Part shown: positions 52,792 to 59,379 of the stretch, in pieces
Position numbering within the stretch: the first letter of the stretch is position 1
Layout of the letters: each line of letters opens with the position of its first letter
NCBI GenBank assembly: GCA_012032775.1
Contig: JAAUQO010000008.1
Location: 1-59,379 of the forward strand
Reading direction: 5' to 3'
Source of the DNA: Oscillochloris sp.
GTDB lineage: Bacteria > Chloroflexota > Chloroflexia > Chloroflexales > Chloroflexaceae
DNA length: 59,379 nt
Position numbers and translations under genes: made by a program
The notes under the pieces: generated by a model
The model's database searches: none
Told to the model about the DNA's origin: nothing
Seen by the model: the letters and a program-made list of their open reading frames with translations, nothing else

Positions 52792-52810
52792 GCCCGGCCC
52801 TACGCCGGGC
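52792..52810 (-). terminator. hairpin after the liv operon
   Basis: GCCCGGC and GCCGGGC form a 7-bp stem with a 5-nt loop about 40 nt beyond the livF stop. The T run expected of an intrinsic terminator is absent, so this is tentative. Confidence 0.4.
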
Positions 52811-52849
52811 TGAATATCCAACGGCAACACAATCGAAGCCGATCCGAAC

Positions 52850-53566
52850 CTATTCTAACCCGAGGTATGCCTTCTGCACCATCTCATTGGCGCGGAGCGC
52901 AGCGGCCGCATCTTCCAATACAATCTGGCCGCTCTGCAACACATAGCCGCGATTCGCAATCGCCAGGGCCTGCAACGCATTCTGCTCAACCAACAATACC
53001 GTGGTTCCCTGGGCATTAATCGTCTGCACAATATCGAAGATCTGCTCGACGAGCACCGGTGCCAGGCCCATCGACGGCTCATCAAGCAGCAGCACCTCAG
53101 GCCGCGCCATCAATGCCCGGCCAATCGCCAGCATCTGCTGTTCACCGCCCGAGAGCGTACCGCCCTTCTGGCTCACACGCTCGCGCAGACGCGGAAACAG
53201 CGTTAGCACACGCTCAAGATCCTCGCGGTAACGAACGCTGCGGGTATCGTGCAGGTAGGCTCCAAGCTCCAGATTCTCCAGCACGGTCAGGCGGGGGAAA
53301 ATCCGCCGGCCCTCGGGCGACTGGGCAATGCCGAGCTTGACGATCTCGTGGGGCGGCGTGCGATCCAGCCGCTTACCGCCGAGCTTCACCTCGCCCTGAC
53401 GCGGAGTAAGCAAACCCGAGATCGTACGCAATGTTGTGCTTTTACCGGCCCCGTTCGAGCCGATCAAGGTGACGATCTCGCCCTTATCCACCTTGATCGA
53501 GATACCCTTCAAGGCGTGAATTTTTCCATAATAGGTGTGGATATTGTTCAATTCAAGCAGGGCCAT
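52850..53566 (-). CDS. livF: branched-chain amino-acid ABC transporter, ATP-binding protein LivF
   Basis: A 238-residue ABC ATPase at the cytoplasmic face. Walker A is LIGSNGAGKSTTLR, the signature GGTLSGGEQQMLAIGRALMARP, Walker B VLLLDEPSMGLAP and the switch VLLVEQNALQAL. NIHTYYGKIHALKGIS and LGIAQSPEGRRIFPRLTV are LivF hallmarks that separate it from LivG. It is the last gene of the operon, separated from livG by an extra membrane-anchored protein. Confidence 0.95.
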   Translation of the reverse strand: MALLELNNIHTYYGKIHALKGISIKVDKGEIVTLIGSNGAGKSTTLRTISGLLTPRQGEVKLGGKRLDRTPPHEIVKLGIAQSPEGRRIFPRLTVLENLELGAYLHDTRSVRYREDLERVLTLFPRLRERVSQKGGTLSGGEQQMLAIGRALMARPEVLLLDEPSMGLAPVLVEQIFDIVQTINAQGTTVLLVEQNALQALAIANRGYVLQSGQIVLEDAAAALRANEMVQKAYLGLE

Positions 53567-53630
53567 GCATACCTCTTTTTTTACAACGGCTTTGCGACGT
53601 TGCGCCAGACCATCGTAAAAGAATCGTCAG

Positions 53631-54185
53631 TTACGGTTCGGGCGATAAACTTATCTGCATCAAAACCGGGCCGCCGGTGCCGTCCTTATCGCAGCCGGGA
53701 AATGTCTGATCGAACAACAGGCGATAATAATCCGGGCTTGTGAGATTCGGCAACTTCCGCCACTCATAGAAAATTTCGCTCGGATAGCCCTGCTGCTCGT
53801 CGTACACCACCGCCGTCCGAATGCTCGCCCGACAGGCGCACAACGACTCGGAAGGGTAACAAACGGCGCTGGAGCGCTCCAACTCGGCGATCCAATTAAA
53901 CAGGCGCGTCACCGTCCAGGTTGCCGGTTGGCCGCACGAATTGAACTGCGCCACCCCGGAGCGCTCATTGTCGGCGCTAATCTCCTGCTGACAGATCCCG
54001 CGCTCCGTTTGTTGCATCACAGCCAACTGATAGCGATCAAAGGCCCGTTGCGCCCAACGGCTACGCGCATCATCAAGTGCCTGGCCAACCAGCACACTCC
54101 GACCGAAGAGGAGCATCGCAGCGATACCGAGTGCAAGCAACACCGCCGCCGGTACGATGAAACGGTATTGGCGCAGTCTTTGCAT
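53631..54185 (-). CDS. membrane-anchored extracytoplasmic protein, DUF6174-like
   Basis: A 184-residue protein starting at ATG 54185 because TGGAG lies 7 nt upstream. One N-terminal helix (FIVPAAVLLALGIAAMLLFG) anchors it; the rest should face outward. It contains six cysteines, including GICQQE, CYPSESLCACRASI and FPGCDKDG, which could form disulfides. WAQRAFDRYQLAVMQQTERG followed by LFNWIAELERSSA, then YDEQQGYPSEIFYEW, resembles the small DUF6174 lipid- or membrane-anchored proteins. Its role is unknown. It lies inside the liv operon, 35 nt after livG and 64 nt before livF, so it may assist ligand capture. Confidence 0.6.
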   Translation of the reverse strand: MQRLRQYRFIVPAAVLLALGIAAMLLFGRSVLVGQALDDARSRWAQRAFDRYQLAVMQQTERGICQQEISADNERSGVAQFNSCGQPATWTVTRLFNWIAELERSSAVCYPSESLCACRASIRTAVVYDEQQGYPSEIFYEWRKLPNLTSPDYYRLLFDQTFPGCDKDGTGGPVLMQISLSPEP

Positions 54186-54220
54186 CAAGCACTCCATCAG
54201 TGCGGGTACAGGCGTAACCG

Positions 54221-55009
54221 TCAGGCAGCCTCGTCCAACGCCGTAGCCGCACCTTTACCCAGATACGCCTCAACCACACGCGGATTACCGCGGATCGTCT
54301 GCGCATCGCCTTCGGCGATTTTCGTGCCGTAATCAAGCACCGAAATCCGCTCGGAGATACTCATCACCAGGCGCATATCGTGTTCGATCAGCACCACCGT
54401 AATCTTGAGTTCGTCGCGCAGCCGCTTGATCAACGAGGTTGCCGCCGAGGTCTCATTCGGGTTCATCCCGGCGGTCGGCTCATCGAGCAAGATCAGCTTC
54501 GGGTTGCCGGCCAGCGCGCGGGCGATCTCCAGCCGGCGCTGATCGCCGTAGGGCAGATTTTTGGCCAACTCATCGCGCTTCTGATCGAGACCGACGAAAG
54601 CCAACAACTCGCGGGCGCGATCGCGAGCGGCTTGCTCCTCATTCAGCACGCGTTTCGTTCGCAAAATGATGCTCCAGAGCGGCGCACGCAAATGGGTATG
54701 CATCCCAACCTGAGCATTTTCCAGCACCGTCATATTGTCGAACAGACGAATATTCTGGAACGTGCGGCGCATGCCGAGAGCCGAGATCTGATCGGGGCGC
54801 CGACCGGCGATCGACTGACCGTCGAATATCACCGTGCCGCCGTCGGGCTTGTAGATACCGGTCAACACATTAAAAAATGTCGTCTTCCCGGCGCCGTTCG
54901 GCCCAATCACGCTGCCGATAGTGCCCGGCTCAATCATCAGGGTCACATCGTTAACCGCCGTAAGGCCACCGAAGATTTTCGTGATATTTTTCGCTTCAAG
55001 CAATGCCAT
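54221..55009 (-). CDS. livG: branched-chain amino-acid ABC transporter, ATP-binding protein LivG
   Basis: A 262-residue ABC ATPase. ATG 55009 (MALLEAKNITKIFGGLTAV) is preferred over the longer frame. Walker A is VIGPNGAGKTTFFN; the signature is LPYGDQRRLEIARALAGNP, the LivG variant lacking the canonical SGG; Walker B is LILLDEPTAGMNPNET and the His loop VVLIEHDMRLVM. MRRTFQNIRLFDNMTVLENAQ is also typical. It pairs with LivF to energise the two permeases. Confidence 0.95.
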   Translation of the reverse strand: MALLEAKNITKIFGGLTAVNDVTLMIEPGTIGSVIGPNGAGKTTFFNVLTGIYKPDGGTVIFDGQSIAGRRPDQISALGMRRTFQNIRLFDNMTVLENAQVGMHTHLRAPLWSIILRTKRVLNEEQAARDRARELLAFVGLDQKRDELAKNLPYGDQRRLEIARALAGNPKLILLDEPTAGMNPNETSAATSLIKRLRDELKITVVLIEHDMRLVMSISERISVLDYGTKIAEGDAQTIRGNPRVVEAYLGKGAATALDEAA

Positions 55010-55054
55010 AGCTAGTGCTGCTCCTGGCGTGTGAGAGATAGGCAATCGGTATGC

Positions 55055-56401
55055 TCAGGTCTTAATCCCAACTTCCGGCTCGGTATCGGGCGTATCGGTG
55101 CCCTCAACCGTTTGCGGCGCGTCGTCGGCAGCGTGTAACTCTTCTTTACGCCGCTCATCGGGCAGCAAACCCTGCGGCCGAAAGATCATCATCAGCACCA
55201 GCAACAAACCGAAGATCAAGCGCTGATACTGGGTCGGATCAAAGGCTTCAGGAATCGGGAAACCGGCTCGCTGAGCGTCGCGCAGCACGCTTGCTGTACG
55301 CGGCAGGATCTGCAAGTCGAGCAGCGTCACAATCACCGCGCCGAGCATCACACCGGGGATCGAACCCATGCCGCCAAGAATAACCATCGCCAGAATGTTG
55401 ATCGACCGTACCAGGTCGAAGGTTGGCGGGTTGATGAAGAGTTGCTTAGACGCGAAGATCACACCCATCAGCCCGGCGAACGAAGCACCGACGGCGAAGG
55501 CCAGCAACTTCATCCGCACCAGCGGAATACCTTGCGCAATCGCAGCCGTCTCATCCTCGCGGATCGCCTCCCAGGCTCGTCCGATCCGTGAGTGTTTCAG
55601 ACGACTGACGACTATCAGCGTCAATCCTACCACCAGGATCACGGTAAAATAGAAGAACAGTTGATACTGTTGCTGCAGATCCAATCCGGGGAACAACGTG
55701 CTTACGAATTCCGGCAGCGGCGGGCGCTCGATCTCGCGAATACCCTGCGAGCCGTTGGTGATATTCACCGGCTTGTCGAGGTTATTGGCGAGCACACGAA
55801 TCACCTCGCCAAAGCCAAGCGTCACAATCGCCAGATAGTCGCCCTTGAGCCGCAGCACCGGCAGGCCCAGCAAGATACCGAAGAGCGCGCCGAAAACCAG
55901 GCCGAAGATCAAAAAGCCATAGAACCAGACCGAATCGACCGGCGCGGCACTCGGATTGATAAACGTGATCTGCGAGGTACTGAAGATACCCCAGAGATAG
56001 GCGCCGACGGCGAAAAACGCCACATAGCCAAGGTCGAGCAACCCGGCGAAACCAACCACGATATTCAAGCCGAGGGCCAGGGTGACGAAAATACCGGCCT
56101 GGGTGGCGACATCGATATAGAAGGGATTGAGCGTCCCGAAGTACGGCAACACCACCAGCAGCATCACGGCAAGCGCGCCGATCTTAAAAGCCAACGCGAC
56201 TTGCGCCCGGAAGATCAACAGTACCAGCAACAGAAAGAGGATAAACACAATATCCGTTCCGAGGCTGGTGCGGGGATTGGTCAGCAGCAGAAACGAAGTT
56301 GCCGCAGCGTAGAGCGACAAAAAGGCGTATGCGCCGGGGCCGCGCCCAAGCGTCGCCTTGATCTGCTCCCACACGCCGGGAGATGTTGTGACGCTGGTCA
56401 T
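55055..56401 (-). CDS. livM: branched-chain amino-acid ABC transporter permease LivM
   Basis: A 448-residue inner-membrane protein with about ten helices. The family core GLNIVVGFAGLLDLGYVAFFAVGAY and LRLKGDYLAIVTLGFGEVIR, with the coupling helix in RIGRAWEAIREDETAA, identify it as LivM. The N-terminal ~80 residues hold two or three extra helices and the C-terminal ~45 residues are an acidic cytoplasmic tail (DDAPQTVEGTDTPDTEPE). It starts 2 nt after the livH stop region, so the two permeases are cotranslated. Confidence 0.95.
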   Translation of the reverse strand: MTSVTTSPGVWEQIKATLGRGPGAYAFLSLYAAATSFLLLTNPRTSLGTDIVFILFLLLVLLIFRAQVALAFKIGALAVMLLVVLPYFGTLNPFYIDVATQAGIFVTLALGLNIVVGFAGLLDLGYVAFFAVGAYLWGIFSTSQITFINPSAAPVDSVWFYGFLIFGLVFGALFGILLGLPVLRLKGDYLAIVTLGFGEVIRVLANNLDKPVNITNGSQGIREIERPPLPEFVSTLFPGLDLQQQYQLFFYFTVILVVGLTLIVVSRLKHSRIGRAWEAIREDETAAIAQGIPLVRMKLLAFAVGASFAGLMGVIFASKQLFINPPTFDLVRSINILAMVILGGMGSIPGVMLGAVIVTLLDLQILPRTASVLRDAQRAGFPIPEAFDPTQYQRLIFGLLLVLMMIFRPQGLLPDERRKEELHAADDAPQTVEGTDTPDTEPEVGIKT

Positions 56402-56403
56402 GG

Positions 56404-57588
56404 CTACACCTTCTGCGTCGTCGCCTCACCGAGCAAGCCCTCGGGGCGGAAGATCAGAATGAAGATCAGGATACTGAAGGCGGCAATATCGGCGTAGGCT
56501 GCACCCGAGAACGCGCCGCCGGTGAAAAGCGACAGGTAAATCGCCACAAACGCCTCAAGAAAGCCCAGCACAATCCCACCAACCATCGCGCCGGTGATAT
56601 TGCCGATCCCGCCGAGCACTGCTGCGGTGAAGGCTTTCAGGCCCGGAATAAAGCCCATATACGGGTTAACTGCGCCGACGCGTAAACCGAAGAGTGCACC
56701 GGCAGCACCACCGAGCGCGCCGCCGATCAGGAAAGTCAGCGCGATCACCTGATTGACATTGATGCCCATCAAGCTCGCCGTAGACATATCCTGCGCCGTA
56801 GCGCGGATCGCCTTGCCGAGGCGGGTCGCATTCACCAGATAATTCAGGCCGATCAACATCAGCACCGCCACCACAATAAAAATCAGGTCGCGCGGGCTGA
56901 GCACCACCGGCACCATGCGATCACCGAGCGGCATTTCGAACAAGCGGATCACCGAACCGTAATCGGGAGTCTGATAGCGCGCATTGAAACCCATCGGTTC
57001 ACTCGGCGGAAAGTTCGTCATAAAGAGGCGCGCCAGGTCTTGCAAAATCAGCGACACACCGATCGCCGAGATCAGCGGCACCAACCGCGGAGCGCCGCGC
57101 AGTGGTCGATAGGCCGTACGCTCCACAAGCACTGCCAGCGAGCCACTGACAACCATCCCGGCCAACACCACAATCAGCACAAACAGCAAGGGCGGAAAGC
57201 CGTCGAGCAACCCGGCATTGTTCATAAACAAGCCGATATAGGCGCCGACCACACCGCCGATCATAAAGATCTCGCCATGGGCGAAATTAATAAATTCAAG
57301 CACACCATATACCATGGTGTAGCCGAGGGCGATTGTTGCAAAAAGGAATCCGCGCACCGTACCGTCGATAATCGCCTGAGGCAATACCGAAAGCGCCCGC
57401 TGCAACAGGTCGGGTTGGCCGCTACTCAGCAGGAGCGAAAGCACCACCACAAACAGACTGAGTGCACCTGCGCTCCCGACGATAAAGAGGAAAAGTTGCC
57501 CGACCGGTGCAAACACTGTACGTAACACTTCACCGAGCGAGCGCTGAGCGGACAGTGGCGATGTTGAGGCTTTTGCTTCCGCAGCCAT
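56404..57588 (-). CDS. livH: branched-chain amino-acid ABC transporter permease LivH
   Basis: A 394-residue permease with about nine membrane helices. GTVRGFLFATIALGYTMVYG, then LEFINFAHGEIFMIGGVVGA, and the coupling region TRLGKAIRATAQDMSTASLM are characteristic of LivH. The N-terminal ~85 residues, with an additional helix (LFLFIVGSAGALSLFVVVLS), exceed the usual length. It follows the substrate-binding protein gene by 91 nt holding a strong hairpin. Confidence 0.95.
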   Translation of the reverse strand: MAAEAKASTSPLSAQRSLGEVLRTVFAPVGQLFLFIVGSAGALSLFVVVLSLLLSSGQPDLLQRALSVLPQAIIDGTVRGFLFATIALGYTMVYGVLEFINFAHGEIFMIGGVVGAYIGLFMNNAGLLDGFPPLLFVLIVVLAGMVVSGSLAVLVERTAYRPLRGAPRLVPLISAIGVSLILQDLARLFMTNFPPSEPMGFNARYQTPDYGSVIRLFEMPLGDRMVPVVLSPRDLIFIVVAVLMLIGLNYLVNATRLGKAIRATAQDMSTASLMGINVNQVIALTFLIGGALGGAAGALFGLRVGAVNPYMGFIPGLKAFTAAVLGGIGNITGAMVGGIVLGFLEAFVAIYLSLFTGGAFSGAAYADIAAFSILIFILIFRPEGLLGEATTQKV

Positions 57589-57609
57589 GATCTCTCACTA
57601 CATAAGGAT

Positions 57610-57650
57610 GTTACTGTTGATTGACGGTTGCGCCGTCAACCAACAGTAAC
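57610..57650 (-). terminator. hairpin between binding-protein gene and livH
   Basis: GTTACTGTTGATTGACGG (57610-57627) pairs with CCGTCAACCAACAGTAAC (57633-57650): an 18-bp stem with one mismatch and a 5-nt loop. Such hairpins after binding-protein genes act as partial terminators or mRNA stabilisers, giving more binding protein than permease. Its GTT/AAC ends also match the palindromes at 1542, 1644 and 42064. Confidence 0.75.
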
Positions 57651-57679
57651 ATTGAGTCGGATTGGTATCGAAGGACTGC

Positions 57680-59379
57680 CTATTGAGGCGGTGCGATCTC
57701 AAGCCGATCGACGACTTCGTTGGCCTGCCAGTCGGCAGCATTGGCCTGCAACACGAAGTAGGTAGCCTGCTCCGGGTCGCCCTTCTCGTTGAATGCGTAG
57801 CCGCCGGTGATACCATTCAGCAGCGGCAAACCCAGAAGCGCTTCGACGACCTGTTCACGCTCGGGCACGCCACCGGCATCAATCGCAGCCTGGAGGATAG
57901 CGGCAGCGCAGAAGCCGGTCGAGTCGTACGACTGGGCGCCGAACGGCTGCACGGCCTCGCCGTTCGCCTCTTCGTAGGCTGTCGCAAAGGCGGCAGCATC
58001 GGGGAAGTTGCTCACCGGTGCGGCGACGGTGGTGTAGTACATGCCATCGATCGCATCGCCGGCCAACTCGGCCAACTCCGAGCTATCCAGTCCGTCCGGC
58101 CCAAGGAACTGCGCCTCGATCCCACGGTCGCGGGCCTGGCGGAAGAACGGCCCGGCCTGGTCGTAGATCCCGCCGAAGTAGATCAGATCCGGGTTCTCGG
58201 CCTGGATCGGCGTCAGCAGCGCCGAGAAGTCCGACCGCTCCTCGGTGCCCTCGAAGCCCAGCACCTCGATCCCGTTCGCCTCGGCGTTCTGACGGAAGAA
58301 CTCCGCCACGCCCTGGCCGTAGGCCGTGGTGTCATGCACAATGTAGACCGAGCCAATGCCCAATGTCTCGCGGGCGAACTGCTCGCCCACGGCGCCCTGC
58401 ACATCGTCGCGACCCACCACCCGGAAGGCCACGCCATAGCCGCCCTCGGTGATGTTCGGGTTGGTGTTGGCCGGGCTAACCATCGCCAGGTTGGCGTTCT
58501 GGTAGTCGGGCAGCGCCGCCAGGGCCACGCCCGAGTTCAGGTGGCCGACCACGCAGAGGATCTCGTTATCCGAGACGATGTTTTTGGCGTTGGCCGAACC
58601 GACTTCAGGCCGGGCCTGATCGTCGAACGGCGCAACTTCGAACGTCACATTCGAGCCTTCCAGGGCTGCGTTCAACTCCGCAACAGCAACCTCGACACTC
58701 TGCTGGATGCTGGTGCCGAGGGCGGCCTGCGGGCCGCTCAACGGGCTCTGCGTTGCAATCTTGATCGTGCCCAGATTCAGGCCCGAAACCTCGGAAGCCA
58801 GGGTGGCGATATACTCATTGATCGTCTGATCCTCACCGCCCTCAGTGCTCCCGCCGGGGGCCGGCGCAGCCTCGCTCCCTGGAGGGGCGATCTCCAGGCG
58901 GTCGGTGACAGTGTTCGCCTGCCAGTCAGCGGCATTGGCCTGCAACACAAAGTATGTTGCCGGGTTCGGGTCGCCCTTCTCATTGAAGGAATACGTCCCG
59001 GTGATGCCCTCGTACGGATCGAGGTTCTTCAGTGCCTCGACAACCTGGTCGCGGGTCGGCGCACCACCGGCGGCTTCGGCAGCCTGCGCGATCGCCGTGA
59101 TGCAGATGCCGGTCGAGTCGTACGATTGGGCGCCGAACGGCTGCACGGCCTCGCCGTTGGCAGCCTCATAATCCTGGGCGAACTGAGCGGCGTTGGGGAA
59201 GTTGCTCACCGGCGCGGCGACGGTGGTGTAGTACATGCCATCGATCGCATCACCGGCCAACTCGGCCAACTCCGAGCTATCCAGTCCGTCCGGCCCAAGG
59301 AACTGCGCCTCGATCCCACGGTCGCGGGCCTGGCGGAAGAACGGCCCGGCCTGGTCGTAGATCCCGCCGAAGTAGATCA
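57680..59379 (-). CDS. tandem (two-lobe-pair) LivK-like substrate-binding protein, 5' end beyond window
   Basis: The visible part, 566 residues, contains one full periplasmic-binding fold plus the C-terminal third of another in the same frame. The upstream domain ends with FNEKGDPNPATYFVLQANAA and DRLEIAPP, then a linker (APAPGGSTEGGEDQ) leads to the second domain, which starts GTIKIATQSPLSGPQAALG and ends with the same FNEKGDPEQATYFVLQANAA and DRLEIAPPQ. The repeat period is 1194 nt (398 residues). At 57989-58185 and 59183-59379 the copies differ at only two bases seen. A Ser/Thr/Gly-rich linker of this type normally follows a lipoprotein Cys, suggesting fusion of two duplicated genes. Ligands are probably branched-chain amino acids or related compounds. 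Confidence 0.85.
   Translation of the reverse strand, partial: IYFGGIYDQAGPFFRQARDRGIEAQFLGPDGLDSSELAELAGDAIDGMYYTTVAAPVSNFPNAAQFAQDYEAANGEAVQPFGAQSYDSTGICITAIAQAAEAAGGAPTRDQVVEALKNLDPYEGITGTYSFNEKGDPNPATYFVLQANAADWQANTVTDRLEIAPPGSEAAPAPGGSTEGGEDQTINEYIATLASEVSGLNLGTIKIATQSPLSGPQAALGTSIQQSVEVAVAELNAALEGSNVTFEVAPFDDQARPEVGSANAKNIVSDNEILCVVGHLNSGVALAALPDYQNANLAMVSPANTNPNITEGGYGVAFRVVGRDDVQGAVGEQFARETLGIGSVYIVHDTTAYGQGVAEFFRQNAEANGIEVLGFEGTEERSDFSALLTPIQAENPDLIYFGGIYDQAGPFFRQARDRGIEAQFLGPDGLDSSELAELAGDAIDGMYYTTVAAPVSNFPDAAAFATAYEEANGEAVQPFGAQSYDSTGFCAAAILQAAIDAGGVPEREQVVEALLGLPLLNGITGGYAFNEKGDPEQATYFVLQANAADWQANEVVDRLEIAPPQ

Overview
The window looks like chromosomal DNA of a Chloroflexota bacterium, most likely class Chloroflexia. 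It is GC-rich and gene-dense, with no phage or insertion-sequence genes and no CRISPR array. The lineage is inferred from gene content: a Uma2-family nuclease, a bacterial tricorn protease, a secreted protein ending in a YMPLLAR-type tail, a methylmalonyl-CoA mutase lacking its B12 domain, and a two-lobed LivK-like binding protein. No rRNA is present to settle it.

Left to right. 1-5819: an LCAT-like lipase (-), then a co-directional set of lipoprotein glycosidase, papain-like protein and alpha/beta hydrolase. 5965-12631 (all -): pfkB, a degenerate GH13 protein, a histone-deacetylase-like amidohydrolase, hisH, hisA and a coiled-coil protein. 12734-21873 (mostly +): a small unknown protein, tRNA-Pro(TGG), a PhoB/PhoR-type pair, a beta-CASP nuclease, a SulP-STAS-rhodanese fusion, glpX and a C45 acyltransferase-like protein. 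22144-24480: two exopolysaccharide genes. 25015-31102: an arginine-decarboxylase-like enzyme behind a structured leader, a second two-component pair, and a B12/radical-SAM-like protein without the iron-sulfur cysteines. 31208-34644: esterase, comEA-like, nfo and comF-like genes. 34730-43332: Uma2, methylmalonyl-CoA mutase, GNAT, miaA, RDD protein, histidine phosphatase, YtcJ-like amidohydrolase and an MFS transporter. 43387-52710 (all -): secreted propeller protein, hydroxypyruvate-isomerase-like protein, tricorn protease, SDR, HMG-CoA lyase and a methyltransferase. 52850-59379 (all -): a branched-chain amino-acid ABC operon whose binding protein runs off the right edge.

Three signals cut across the window. 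(1) Ten single-base frameshifts interrupt eight otherwise well-conserved genes, eight of them apparent deletions; residual sequencing error is the simplest explanation, gene decay the alternative. (2) Intergenic spacers repeatedly carry short tandem heptamers (ACAGGAT, ATTCYGA, AAGGCTG, CCAGAAC, CCTGTTG); one such array appears to have been read into the C-terminus of HMG-CoA lyase. (3) Promoters share an extended -10 element close to TGSTATRAT, and in several cases it lies exactly 6 nt before the start codon, implying leaderless mRNAs.

The best candidates for new biology are the cysteine-less radical-SAM-like protein beside a sensor kinase pair, the tandem substrate-binding protein, the GH13 protein without its catalytic residues, and the structured leader of the decarboxylase gene.
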